Made by a program: the position numbers and the translations under genes. A stretch of DNA of 64,000 nucleotides from Cordilura impudica (taxonomy: Eukaryota; Arthropoda; Insecta; Diptera; Scathophagidae): the NCBI GenBank assembly GCA_963682025.1, contig OY821518.1, forward strand, positions 18,078,422 to 18,142,421, in the 5' to 3' direction. Below, in pieces: positions 46,210 to 58,427 of the stretch; position 1 is the first letter of the stretch; each line of letters opens with the position of its first letter. Under the pieces are notes generated by a model. The model saw nothing but the letters and a program-made list of their open reading frames with translations, made no database searches and was not told where the DNA came from.

Positions 46210-46858
46210 TGGAATTGTGTACTGTAGCCATATGACAAAACTGAATGAAGATTATTTATTGATGGCTCCAAGTACAGTTTAAAGGCTCTGCTTTTGCATA
46301 ATGGGAATGCAAAACCATCCACACCAATTGCTCATGCTATTAATACAAAGGAAAACTACCAATCAATGACTGAAATATTGATATTACTCAAATGCAACGA
46401 TCATAAATGGAAGATCTGTGGTGACATTACGGTGTGTGACTTAAATTTCTTTGCATATATAGTATAGACCATCGTAAATAAGTGTAAATTAATCTGTTTC
46501 AGGTCATTGGTTTGTTGACTGGTATAAAAGGAGCTTTCACAAATATTGTTGTGTCCTTTGTCTATGGGATAGTCGCGCTACATTTCATCATTACGTCAGA
46601 ACAGAGTTGCCAAAAAGAACTGAGTATTCACCAGGAAAACAAAAAATTTCAATTAAACTACTAGTTGATCCAAATGACGTTCTTCTTCCGCTGTTGCACA
46701 TAAATTTGGGTCTTTTTAAGAAATTTCTCAAGGATCTGGGCAAAGATGGTGTAGCATTTAATTATTTGTTAGTGGTTTTTCCTAAAAATTTAATATGCTA
46801 AAATCAAAGAAGGCATATCTGTTGGCCCTCAGATCAGGAAGCTGTTGAAAATCTTTCA
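46210..46858 (+). pseudogene. Repetitive insect gene remnant with an intron, function unknown
   Basis: Broken frames read VYCSHMTKLNEDYL, FIDGSKYSLKALLLHNGN, HKWKICGDIT, (intron 46432-46502), VIGLLTGIKGAF, then after a frameshift CCVLCLWDSRATFHHYVRTE, LLVDPNDVLLPLLHINLGL and KIKEGISVGPQIRKLL. I recognise this block order (LLHNGN, CGDxKVIGLL, CLWDSRA, LPPLHIKLG) from a very abundant, uncharacterised protein family of insects and hydra, probably carried by a mobile element. Frameshifts near 46258 and 46540 and a stop near 46800 disable it. It stops where the FB1-type arm begins. Confidence 0.75.
46432..46502 (+). other. 71-bp intron in the repetitive gene remnant
   Basis: GACATTACG|GTGTGTGAC ... 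AATCTGTTTCAG|GTCATTGG. Removal joins CGDIT to VIGLLTG, matching the uninterrupted CGDxKVIGLL block of the family. Confidence 0.75.
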
Positions 46859-46892
46859 AGAGCACCGTGGGCGGTTTTCAGAAAATTTTTTA

Positions 46893-47625
46893 AACAAAGT
46901 ATTTAGAAAGAGTACATTTAGTGAATATTTCACAAAAAACTAATTTTTCTCGAAATCCGCAAAAACAAATTATTTGCAAAGAAAAATTCAGGCAGAGGAA
47001 TTTACGTAAAAATTCACATAGTTAATCCCTAACATAAATTTATAGTGCCGAATCCCTTTTTTGAAATGTTGTTTAAGAAAATTTTTTATAACTTAAAAAA
47101 GTTGTTTTCAAAATTTTTTCCAACAAATTTTCCATCTCATTTCGCAATAGGTTAGCAACGCGTTATTAAAACAATCCTTCACATCTTAGTACCAAGCAAA
47201 AAAATATGACTTTAATCAATTTGTGAAAGTTGAAAAAATGTTCATTATATTTCATGACCTATTTTTTTTTGGCACAAAAGTGGTCTGGGGCATTTGTTAT
47301 TTATTGTCGAGTTTTTATTCGATTTTGAAGTTGTATAGCTTTTTGCAAAGACAGTTTATTGCTGATATCAATTCATATAACGGCTTGTCGAAAAAGTTAA
47401 AGTATATTACGAAATTTTCGTAAAATATGAAAAAAACGTCCCCGTATAAACACATTTGAAATTTTCGGTCGCGTTGGGGCACCTCCAAATCTTTTTTGAC
47501 TGACCCAAAATTTTGTATTTCTCAGTTTTTTTTGATACTCGCATATTTCTAGGGGGTGAGACTTTAAATTCGAACACTTTCTTTCCCCTCCATACAATGA
47601 AGGGCCACGCTAATGTACATTTGTA
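46893..47625. mobile_element. FB1-type fold-back, right arm only
   Basis: Matches the right arm of FB1 (about 8450-9184) in the same direction: AGTACATTTAGTGAATATTTCAC, TTTTTCTCGAAATCCGC, GGCACAAAAGTGGTCTGGGGC, CCCGTATAAACACATTTG, CGCATATTTCTAGGGGG, and the end GGGCCACGCTAATGTACA. The left arm and centre are missing. It lies between two truncated genes (46858 and 47640). Confidence 0.85.
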
Positions 47626-47639
47626 ATTGTATCATTTAT

Positions 47640-48310
47640 ACAGGTTTTTAAGAATTTATTCCAAAGAGCAAATAGACAAAATAACACTCGCCGTTAATTT
47701 TTACCTCCAATAAAAAAAAAAATTATCGCACGCGCATCCCAAAAACAAACGCCACAACTTTATCTGAAGGCGGAACTTTCTTCGCCTTCTTTACACACGA
47801 TATTCCTATATAAGTCTTATGTTTTAAATATTCCTTTGTCTCATGCCTCTTCCGTGGTTATGAATCGATGCAAAAGCTCGTCTTTATTGCGGTGAAACAT
47901 TGTCAAACAGTCTATGGAAACAACTTCACGGTACTGTTTTTGTTCTATTGTGAGCGAACGCAGCACCCATCTTGCGGACAGCTTTATCATCTCCATATTT
48001 TCGGCCAATGTGCAACATGTTACTTTTTTTGAAGTGCCTATGTCTTCGGGTAGCTCATATACTTTAGCCGATGATCATACTTTTTAGTTTTGTGGATTTT
48101 CTTAACCGTTTCTGGCGTGCCCACCTCAATAGGTCGAGCACTTCGGTTTTCATCCTGGCAGCTCCTACGGCCTCGCTTAAACTCTGCCGCGCAATATTTT
48201 ATAGATGTAAACAAAGAATCAGGCTCTCCCAAAGCAGAACGTAACTCGGTTTTAATATTTTTTGGACTGAAATCCTTCAAATGAAAGTATGTAACGACGA
48301 ACAATACTTT
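47640..48310 (-). pseudogene. mariner transposase, decayed and truncated
   Basis: Minus strand from about 48310: TYFHLKDFSPKNIKTELRSA, SFTSIKY-type and AEFKRGRRSCQDENRSARP form the DNA-binding region; then, in shifted frames, RWVLRSLTIEQKQYREVVS, FITTEEA (MDETW in active mariners, so the first catalytic Asp is gone) and VFWDAR-type sequence near 47730. The segment with the last Asp is missing, ending where the FB1-type arm begins. Several frameshifts and stops. In life this enzyme would cut and paste a mariner element at TA. Confidence 0.85.
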
Positions 48311-50584
48311 TGATAGATCAAAAAAAAAAAAAAAATACTAAACGACGTGGCACCTTAAAATATAACACTTATGTTTTATAAGGTTGCCACTTTTCACCAA
48401 AGTAATTTTTTCAAACTACAGCAGGTGCGTTTGGGTCATGCTAAGAAGTACTCATACCAAATCAGAGTACATTGAGACAAAATTTGTTTATGTTATAAGT
48501 TTTTTTAATGTTACAGTATAGGGGAGCTAGGTGAATTCATGCGGTTATTCTCACTACATAATTTTTTTTTACTTCAAAAACAGCATCCATGCCAAATAAG
48601 AACCCGATATGATAACCTTAGTACTTTTGGCCGCTCTTTATATGAACTTACAACACTGTGCGCCATTTGTACGTCAGGTAGGGTTCTTCTGGACTCAGCC
48701 CTTGTTTATCTGATAGTAAATTTTAAAACTATAATGATAGGTTTTTATAATAAAAAACAAAATTTACAAAGTAATATTAAGCGTAGTAGAAAAATTATTA
48801 AAAATAACTTCTCACAACCATAAACCAAGTGAAAGGTGTTAAAAGTATTTAAATATTGAACATTTTTTATCATTAATTTCCTTTTTTTAATCTTATAATT
48901 TAAGCTTTTATTTAATTCTATTTTCCCATTCAAACTAAATCTTTTTATTCCTTATAAAGCCACTTATTCTATTTAACAAAATCGATCTTAAGATAAAGAA
49001 GCATTCTAAAATTTGTTATTTTTTGGTTTAAAAAATCCATAAATTTTCCCGCTTTCTGTGTTTGCCTTTAAAAACAAAAATCATTAAAATCAATTTTATG
49101 GAAAGACTATTTAATTGCACTGAATAAATTATATAAACAAATTTTGAACATTTTTTTTGCCGTTTTACATACATAATTTTTATATAAACTCTTATTTAGC
49201 CACAAAGCAGCTTCAAAGTTTCTGGCTGCTGCTTTTTTTTTTCCTAATATCGCACTACAATTGCTGCTGCTAAAGCTGTTGTGTTTTTACAGCATTATAA
49301 AGTATTTTAGCACAAGCATTAGCATCATTTCCGAAATTATGTAAATTAAGTAAAACGATGGTATAACGAGCGCTTAAAGCTTCCGTCTTTTAATTTCCGT
49401 ACAGCATAAGCATATTTTTGGTTAAACAAAAACACCACCCAGCAACCGAGCCACCACCGAGGCCGTCTGTTCGAAATTATAATATTCTAAGGCCAGCAAC
49501 AATATCACTGCCACCACCATAACGCCGCCAACTCCACTACAATTTGAAATTTCAAACTTCAACTTTTTAACTATGTATGGCAATATGTTTATGTGTGTGT
49601 GTGTGTGTGTGTAACCTAACTTATATAGAACAACATCTATTAGACCGTCTTTTTGTTTTGTTGCTGGTGCATAAATTGAACATAAACAAAAATATTTAAC
49701 AAATTCTTTTCGTATTTTCATAAAACCTTAACACCCTCATTTTTAGTTAATATTTTGTGAAACTTTTTTTGTTTAATATTAATTTTCATATATAAAGGCA
49801 ATGCGACCAACTTTTGATACAAATTTTTAAAGTTTGTCAAATGAAAATTTGACTAATTGGTTAAAAACAAACAACTTAAATAAACTTAAATGTTTACACA
49901 GAAATTAGACGTATTGTGGCTGCCGAATCCAGCGTGATCATTGGGTTGTAGTCAGTCTTAATAGAAAACATTTTGTCACAGTAATGAATGGTGAATAGGT
50001 ATTTAATTATTGTTGATATTTTGTAGCAATCAAATTAATCGGTTGGCATTATTTTTCTCTGAAATAACAAAAAACTTACACTTATTCGTTTTGCAAACCT
50101 AATTTTTATCCTGCCATGAAATTTAGTTGGAACTACTGACGTATTTTACCATCATATCTGCATTTGATTTCTCTAATTCCAATAGGTACATAGTTTCTTG
50201 TTGAATTTTCTTTTCGTAAATAAAATCTGTCAACATATTTTCCATGTGTTGTTGAACCTTTAGTTCCTAATTAATTTAATTTTATGCAGCTTCAGGTCAT
50301 AAAATTTTTAATGTTAAACAACAAATTTTTTTTAGTGTTAAATTTTTATTATTAAATTTTAATTTTAATTTTAGACCCCATATTAATAAATTCGAAGTTT
50401 GAATTCTAAAACTAAGCGATTCATAAGGGATGTCTTGATCATGAGATTTTAAATCCATTATTGAACGTCAATCATTTAACATTTGTATTCAAAATTAAGT
50501 GCCAGCCAAATTCCTACTTTTTTTTTTATTCAAGAAATAATTAAAAAAATATGGAATAATAATCAAAACTAACATGTTCAAACG
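48311..50584. other. Long stretch without recognised gene; possible conserved non-coding DNA
   Basis: No transposon match seen. 49200-49720 has more balanced composition, with GCTGCTGCT repeats (49225-49275) and CCACCACC-rich runs (49430-49530). A (GT)n microsatellite lies at about 49591-49612. The 99-aa minus-strand frame at 49422-49721 includes His-Thr repeats from the microsatellite and matches no family I know. Confidence 0.5.
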
Positions 50585-50937
50585 CTCGAAATTCGAGTGC
50601 AATTTCTAGCCAATTTTATTTTTCAACTAAGCCAATTCACAAAACCAACACTTTTTTGGTTTATTATTATTATGAATGAAGAAAACAAACTCATTAACAA
50701 ACACATTAACAAATTTAATAAATACCCACATCGCATATGTATAATTCTATATATGTGATAGTAGCTACTTCAAATGCAATTTACTCAAAATAAAAAAAAA
50801 ATTTTTAAAATCTGTAAATCTGGTGAACAGCTAAAAAGAAATACCTTTCAAATAGTAAAAGTTTGATCAAAATCGGGATAAAACGGTAGAACAAAACATC
50901 GGTCACAAAAAATCGCCTAGCCTATTAATATTATAGA
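50585..50937 (-). mobile_element. Helitron-like HN-a copy, CTAG end lost
   Basis: Minus strand starts A|TCTATAATATTAATAGGCTAG at 50937 and reaches the hairpin CTCGA-ATT-TCGAG at about 50587; the terminal nucleotides are not recognisable. Confidence 0.75.
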
Positions 50938-51116
50938 TTCTCGGCTCTCTTAACCCACTCTGTTTTTTTCTTTCAAATATACATTTGAAAAATCTTGGAA
51001 AAAATTCCGTATAAAGTGAAATTCTACATTTGAATAGAAGTAGTAAGAGTGTTAACTTCGGCTGTGCCGAAGCTTCAATAACCAATGTTGGATATGGTTA
51101 CAGTTCAATAAAAGAT

Positions 51117-51914
51117 ATTTATACCATATACCATTATGTGGTGTGGGTATAATGACTTTGTGCTGCTGTTTGTAACAACCAAAAATATTTGACCTACACC
51201 CATCTTTAATTATACCGATCGAATTAGAATCACTATCTGATTCGATTTAACGATGTCCGTCCGTCCGTCCGTCTGTGTGTCCATGTAAAGCTTGTAATCA
51301 AACTGTAGGTCGCAAATTTGAATAGATTTTGACGAAATTTGGCATTTAATCTTCTATCGGCCATGGGATGAACGCTATTGAAATTGGTGAGAATCGGTCC
51401 ATGTTCAGACCTAGCCCCCATACAAATGACCCCTATGAAATCATCATATATTGCCATAAGATCCAAATTATCATACAAATCTTAGTCAAATTGAGTTTGT
51501 ATGTATATATTACATCCTTAAATAAGTAGTCCAAAAATGATCCCTATTTGACAACTCTTAGTCATAGGCCCCATATAGAGCTGCTTCCCGATCTTCACTT
51601 AAATCTATCAAAAAACAAAAATATTACACTGATTCTTCTCAAATTTTGTTTGTATATATTTTTGCAAAGTACAAGAGACTTTATCAAACATGGTCAGGAT
51701 CGCTCCATTTTTGGGCCTAGCCCCCTTATAGATATAGCATCCGATATGAACTTTTTCATATCTGCAGCCGAAAAAATGAATAACAATCCCACTCAAACTT
51801 GGTTTATGCTTATTTTCTATATCCAGTTAGTTAGACCTGAGAGAAAGGGTCTCTAAACGCATGGTGTAGGGTATCGTATAGTCGGTGTAGACCGACTATT
51901 ATTTTCTTACTTGT
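51117..51914 (-). mobile_element. GTCY element, family A (copy A4)
   Basis: From TTTATACCATATACCATTATGTGG to TTTTCTTACTTGT with (GTCC)n at 51255-51271. The palindrome is imperfect (GTCGGTGTAGACCGAC). Confidence 0.83.
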
Positions 51915-52440
51915 TTTAGTTAAGGTTATTTTTGAGTTAGTTGGGCCTCTAAAATGCAAGATTTTATTTATTATTTATTATTTTTTTCTTCTTTTTGATG
52001 CACACAGAAAAAGTGTTTGTTGGGAATCGGTTACCGTTAAAAAAAAAAATATTTTGTTAAGTATTTCGTAAATATTTCAAAATAAAGTTGATCTTGTACA
52101 TCTACTACCATTTAAACACAACTCTTATAAAATGTTGGTATAAATAACTGCGAAATTGTTTAGCATATGAACCGAAGTCTTTATAAATATTACTAAGCTG
52201 ATTCACTTGACGCAACCCAATTGAATCTTCAATAGTATACTAGAAAGCAAAGTTACTTAAATCATAAAACCTTATTTTTTTACCAATATTGTAAAAAATT
52301 AATGATCAAAATCTTACAAATAAAATTTGCATTAACAACAATTTTTCTACTATAATAACAGAAATCCTAAATTTGAATAGGTTTTTGTAATTTTAAGAGA
52401 AAGGAAATTGAAGGAATCAATTTTTGCTGTAAATGTAATT
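51915..52440. other. Spacer, nothing recognised
   Basis: AT-rich, no gene or repeat recognised. Confidence 0.45.
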
Positions 52441-52930
52441 AACTGAATCTTTGTTACCCTCCACCTGACTTTTAGGTTTGCAATAATATCTGGACTTATT
52501 TCATTATTTATAGCAAATGTAAAAAAAATATGTTAAGAAGTAAATAATTTAATTGAATTAATACTAAATTATTACATCAAACACACTGAATTTTTTGTAT
52601 TTGTTAGATATGTCTCCATGTTTTGGGTCATATCTTAACGCAACGAAGTCCCATTTACTCCACTTTAAATACCAGTCTGCTGAAGAAAATAGCAAATAAT
52701 ATTATGGAAACTTTACTCAGGAAAATGGTTTGTTCTGTAAATAAGCGTTATTTCAACAGACAGTTGGACGGACGGACAGACGAGAGGATCGCATAGCACT
52801 ATATCACCTCTAGTTGTTATAAGGATCAGGAACATATATATTTTATGGGGTAGAAAATGCTTTTTTCGATGCGTTACAAACCGAATTAAATACCTTCGGC
52901 TCAGTAGTGTGGAGGGTAAAGAAGTATTAA
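52441..52930 (+). mobile_element. GTCY element, family B (copy B6)
   Basis: CTTTGTTACCCTCCACCTGAC, TTACATCAAACACACTGA, TATGTCTCCATGTTTTGGGTC, GCGTTATTTCAACAGACAG, GGACGGACGG, ATATTTTATGGGGTAG and GTGTGGAGGGTAAAG occur in the family order. Confidence 0.8.
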
Positions 52931-53029
52931 CACTTCCAAATCTTAGAATTTAGCTGTCACTTAAAAATCAATAAACGAAAATCAGCTTAAAACTATTTGT
53001 GACAATTTAGTTGACTTTTAAAAGCTTTA

Positions 53030-55264
53030 TGGTATATTAAGGACAAAATCTGCGAAAGGAATAAAGCGTTTAAAAGTTTGAAACTGTTTAAAACAGATAA
53101 CTTATATGACGAAGATACCAACTGCAAAATCCGCTGCTACTCTAGCCTATTTATTTCTGCTGCAGACTTTAAGAAAAACATGGAAAATCAAACGAGAAAT
53201 TGGTGTCGGTAAATCTAAGGATATTATCAATTTTTTTTATAAATATTGATTTGCTTAACGAATCTTTTAAAAATATCTCTGACATGTCCATAAACGATGT
53301 ATTTTATATCAGCAATTCTGACATTAGTTCGACTTTATCCGAAAATGCTTTTTGTTTTCAATGCGTAAAATGACTAGAAGTACTCTTCACATGCTAGGCT
53401 GTGAAATATAATTCTGTTGGTTCTGATAACATTTATCTTAGGGTCTTAAAGGAAATTATCACTCAACTAGTACCTTCAAATTATCCTATTTTTAATACTA
53501 CGTATTATCACAAAAATTATGTTTCCTCAAAGATGGAAATATTCTAAAATTTTACCCAATCATAAATCAAATAAAGAATATCGTCCCATTGCTATCCTAC
53601 CATACTTGTCTAAGGTGCTTGAAAGGTTATTACATCAGCAAATTAGAAAATAGTTATGTCAAGAATAGCGGTCTACTCTCAGACAGACAATTTGGCTTTC
53701 GTCCTTAACATAGCTGCATAACTGCTCATTGCTACATCCGAAGTTATTCACGGCTATATTGATAATGGTACCATTGCATTTCTAGTGCTCTTAGATCATT
53801 TGAAGGCATTCGATACTGTGACACTATGAATCATGGTTTCTCTCCATCTGCAACCTTTCTTATATCGTCTTATTTAACAACTCGACCACAATACATTCGA
53901 GCCAGTAATAAAATGTCAAATATGCTGCCAGTCAAAAAGGGCATCCGCTTCATTTTACTATATATATAAATGATTTGCCTAGGAAACTTTCGTATTGTAA
54001 AGTTGTACACCTGTACCTCTAAAGAGAGTCAATTCAAAATTTACAAATTTTCAGTAGAGGCAAAAAACGGTTTTTTAATATTTACTATAAAATTTAAAAA
54101 CAGTTGTTTCATTGTAAAGAATTGCGAATAATAAGTATACAACAGTAGTTGTTTTTGCGATTTCTTCAGTGATCATCAAAAATAACAAGTTTTTTTGGAT
54201 GCAACTCAAAATATGTCGTTTTAGTGGATTCTAAAGAAGCTACTCTTATAACACAAAGATTGTTACAACTGTATTTTTTTTTTTTCGAAAGACTAGAAAA
54301 AGCAATGTAATATTTTTACAGTGGATAGATATGACCACTGTGTGTCGTTTTCTTACAAAAAGTGAAATTGAAAAATTTTTAGTTGACTCATATTAGAGGT
54401 ACAGGTGCGATATGTATGCTGATGATGTGCAACTTTACGTTTGTAGTCGTTTCGATGAACAAACTGAATGTGTTGCATCATTATTATTCGATGACCTGTG
54501 CTTCCACTTGTACAGATTTCAAGTTACTGAAATTACACAAGACACCAAAAATCTTGGAATTATATCCAATAAAGCTCTCACCTGGTCTGATCATATAAAT
54601 GTCGCTTCGGGAAAAACGTATTCAATGCTTCGATTACTGTGCAAAACTCAACATCTTACACCAGTCCATGTACGAGTTCTACTTGCAAAAACCTATCTAA
54701 TTTTAGCTTTGTTGCACGGATACGAACTTTTTGCTAGCTGTGATTCTATTAGCTCTAGGAAATTAACAACTACGTTTAGTTCTATATTAAAATACATTAT
54801 TATTTTGAAAAGATCATTCCACATAACACCATATGCACGAAAACTTTACGGTGTGAATTTTTGCGATCTCTTGAAGATACGATCATTGATACTAATGCAT
54901 GAGATTATATTTATACGTGAGGCTACATATCAGTTTAATAGGACATCCTTTTCTAATTCAAGAAGAAATAATTATATAATTCAAATAAAGCAGAAAGGTT
55001 TTTCTCCGAATGGCAGTTTTATATACAATACATACGTCTTAAGCAACGCAGGACATTTTAGGAAACAAGGTTTCCAATTTTACAAATACCATATAAATAT
55101 TATTTAAACATTGTTTTGTTTTGCATATATTTAAAATAATTTTTGTTGTCTTATTTTTATAAAAAATTATAAATTATGTTATATTTTCATTAATTAATGT
55201 ATTACATTATTGTACTTTAATTATAAAACTCTTAGTCTTGTTGTGCAGGAAACGAAATAAATAA
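53030..55264 (+). pseudogene. jockey-like non-LTR retrotransposon, 5'-truncated and decayed
   Basis: Broken reverse-transcriptase blocks: KICERNKAFKSLK and NMENQTRNWCR (53040-53200), NSVGSDNIYLRVLKEI (near 53430), YRPIAILPYLSKVLERLLH (near 53580), SGLLSDRQFGFRP (near 53675), TIAFLVLLDHLKAFDTV (near 53780) and YADDVQLYVCSRF at 54414. A 400-bp MITE (54008-54407) sits just before YADD. The last 231 codons (54412-55107) are open: LGIISNKALTWSDHIN is the block after the palm, then a thumb-like C-terminus. The 3' end is an (AAAT)n tail at about 55252-55268, normal for jockey-clade LINEs. The endonuclease and ORF1 are absent. Confidence 0.85.
54008..54407. mobile_element. MITE inserted in the LINE reverse transcriptase
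   Basis: Ends CACCTGTACCTCTAA...GAGTCAA and the inverted right copy, about 29 of 34 bases paired. It interrupts the frame between VVHL and YADDVQ of the host LINE, which fixes its boundaries to within a few bases. Target duplication unclear. Non-coding; superfamily unknown. Confidence 0.75.
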
Positions 55265-55269
55265 ATAAA

Positions 55270-56285
55270 TAGTAGTAGAATATTGAAAGACACAAAATAT
55301 GTTTTTCACTATGGTTTGTAGGGTTAAATTTGAGAAAATTGTAGAGAAAGTTTAACAAGAAACTTATTAATATTAAAAAAAAAAAACACACAAAAATGGA
55401 TTGAAAATGGAATAGGCGATATCAAAGTCAAATCATCATCAACACCAGAGAACATTGAGCTGCTGGAGAAACTATTCACCTTTTTGTAATCATAAAGTTT
55501 TGTGATAAGTAATTGGCTTAATGCTTGTGGCTCAGCTAATGGAAAACATATCAAAAAAATGTCGCATTATGCAATATATTAGAACAAAATATGTCAACAG
55601 CAAAATACGTAGACTGAGTGCATTAAAGAAGACTATAAGTAAGTTATATACATATATATAATCTGTGATCATAAGAACACCATTAGAGCTGTATAGTTTT
55701 AGAGAATGGCAATGGGAAAAACTTTTACGGATTCGTTTTTTCATCTTGAAAGATATTTTTATTATTTTAGTTTTTTAATTATTAATGAAGACAAATAAAT
55801 TAATAATAAATTTAATAAATTTTGATATATCGATTATAGTATAATATGTTAGGATAACTGAACCATTACACGATAGTTTTCGAGAATGGAAAGAAGAAAA
55901 ACTTTTACGGATTCGTATTTTTTTTTTTCACCTTGTAAGAGATTTTTACTATTTTGTTTTTTTAATTATTAATAAAGAAAAATAACTATATAATAAATTT
56001 AAGCTTTAAAATGTTATGTGTGTTTATATTTTCTGCAATAATTTATGCTTTTGAAATGTTTAACCCGCTAGGTTGTTCCAATCAATAAACTGACTACTAC
56101 AATTAATCGAATTTTTACAAAAAATTAATTGCTTTTTACTTGATATATTAATTTTTAAAACTAATTCAGCAATTAAAATAGAATAATGTGTTAACACATA
56201 GGACAATGAAAATTCCTTTGCCAATTATTCGGTAGTCACAATGAATTTGTTCTTTGTGTGTAATAATTTTAATTTCAGTACTCTA
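55270..56285. other. Spacer containing a decayed direct repeat of about 180 bp
   Basis: AACTTTTACGGATTCG followed by an AATTATTAAT-(G/A)AAGA stretch occurs near 55720 and again near 55898, each in about 140 bp of related sequence. No gene recognised. Confidence 0.6.
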
Positions 56286-57071
56286 TTTATACCCTATACC
56301 ACTATGTGGTTTGGGTATAATGACTTTGTGCTGCTGTTTGTAACAACCAAAAATATTTGACCTAGACCCATCTTTAATTATACCGATCGAATCAGAATCA
56401 CTTTCTGAGTTGATTTAACAATGTCCGTCCGTCCGTCCGTCCGTCCGTCTGTGTGTCCATGTAAAGCTTGTAATCAAACTGCAGGTCGCAAATATGAATA
56501 TATTTTGATGAAATTTGGTATATAAGCTTTTGTCGGCCATGGGATGAACGCTATTGAAATTGGTGAGAATCGGTCCATGTTCAGACCTAGCCCCCATACA
56601 AATTACCCATATGAAATCGACATAAATTGCCATAAGATCCAAATTGTCATATAGATCTTACTCAAATTGGGTTTGTATGCATTCATTACATCCACTAATG
56701 AGTAGTCCAAAAATGATCCCTTTGACCCCATATGGAGCTGCTTTCCGATCTTCACTTAAATCTATTAAAAAACAAAAATATTGCACTGATTCTTCTCAAA
56801 TTTTGTTTCTACATATTTTTGCAAACTACAAGAGACTTTACCAAACATGATCAGGATCGGTCCATTTTTGGACCTAGTCCCTTTATAGATATCGCATCCG
56901 ATATGATCTTTTTCATATCTGCAGCCAAAAAAATTAATAAAAATCCCACTCAAATTTGGTTTTTGCTTATTTTCAATGTCCAGTTAGTTGGGCCTAAGAG
57001 ATAGGGTTTCTAAACGCATGGTATAGGGTATCGTATAGTCGGTCTAGACCGACTATAATTTTCTTACTTGT
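56286..57071 (-). mobile_element. GTCY element, family A (copy A5)
   Basis: Complete, from TTATACCCTATACCACTATG to TTCTTACTTGT, with the full AGTCGGTCTAGACCGACT palindrome and (GTCC)n at 56424-56447. It is nearly identical to A1, so it transposed recently. Confidence 0.88.
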
Positions 57072-57870
57072 TTCAATACTCTAAATGTGGTCAGGCTATA
57101 ATGACTTTGTGCTGATGTTTGGAACTATCAAAAATATTTGAAGTAGATTTATCTTTTTTATACCGATCGACTCAGAATCACTTTCTGAATCACTTTCTGA
57201 GTCGATTTAGCGATTTAGGATGTCCGTCCGTCCATCCGTATGTCTGTGTAAAATTTGTTATCAAACTATAGGTCGCAAATATGAATATATTTTGATGAAA
57301 TTTGGTGTCTAAGCTTCTGTGGGCCATAGCATGAAAGCTCTTGAAATTTGTGAAAATCGGTGCATTTTCAGACCTAGTCCCCATACAAATGAAATCGAGA
57401 TAAATTGTCATAAGTCCATATTATCACATAGATCTCGCTCAAATTGAGTTTGTGTATGTTTATTAGTCCCACTAATCAAAAGTACAGAAATAAATCCTAT
57501 AGGACAGTTCTTAGTCATAGCCCCATACACAGTTGCTTCCTGATCTTCACTTAAATCTATGAAAAAACAAAAAATATTGCACAAATTTTTCTCTAATTTA
57601 TTATTAATATTTTCTTCAATAAATAAGTGACCTTACTAAAAATGGTCAAGATCGGTCCATTTTTCGACCTAGTCCCCATATAAAAATAGCATCCGATATG
57701 AACTTTTTCATATTCAAAGGTAACAAAATTAATAACAATTCCACTCAAATTTGGTTTATGCCTATTTTCTATACCCAATTAGTTGGGCCTAAGGGATAGG
57801 GTCTCTAAGCGCATGGTATATGGTATCGTATAGTTGGTGTAGATTCTCTATAATTTCTTATTTATATTAA
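57072..57870 (-). mobile_element. GTCY element, family A, divergent subtype (copy A6)
   Basis: Begins immediately after A5 (AATACTCTAAATGTGGTCAGG), contains GTCCGTCCGTCCATCCG and ends GGTATCGTATAGTTGGTGTAG with the palindrome lost. It was copied again at 58428-59226. Confidence 0.82.
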
Positions 57871-58427
57871 TATTATAAAAAAAAATTTGTTTAATTCGAC
57901 TAGGAATTATAAGATGATCTCTTAAAAAGTCGGAGCACCGTCAAGCACGCTTTAAGCATCACCACTTGAAACTGTGGACACATGCAGTGTAGTCATACAT
58001 GTATACTCATGAAGAAAATGCTAAAAACACAACGAACCTAACAACAATAACAAGCCCAGCTATCAGATACAGAGGTATAAGAGATTTTTTACATATTGGT
58101 TGAAACTGCGAAACCTACTGAACCGATTTTTATGCATGTGAAAACAAAGGTGCTCAGGCTGTTGGTTAACGCTTTCACAAAACATGAGCAACCAGCTGTG
58201 GTATTAAAACAGTGATAATGATTTTAACAGACGAAGAGACGGACATCACTATAAAAACTCCGCTTGTTATAATTATCAAGAATGTATATATCTAATTATT
58301 ATAACCGAAACTCAAAACCCCCTTATTTTCAATGTCCAGTTAGTTGGGCCTAAGAGATAGGGTTTCTAAACGCATGGTATAGGGTATCGTATAGTCGGTC
58401 TAGACCGACTATAATTTTCTTACTTGT

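Noticed and set aside
49422..49721. 99-aa frame as a membrane protein
   Set aside because: Contains microsatellite-derived His-Thr repeats and low-complexity Val/Leu; no homology recognised.
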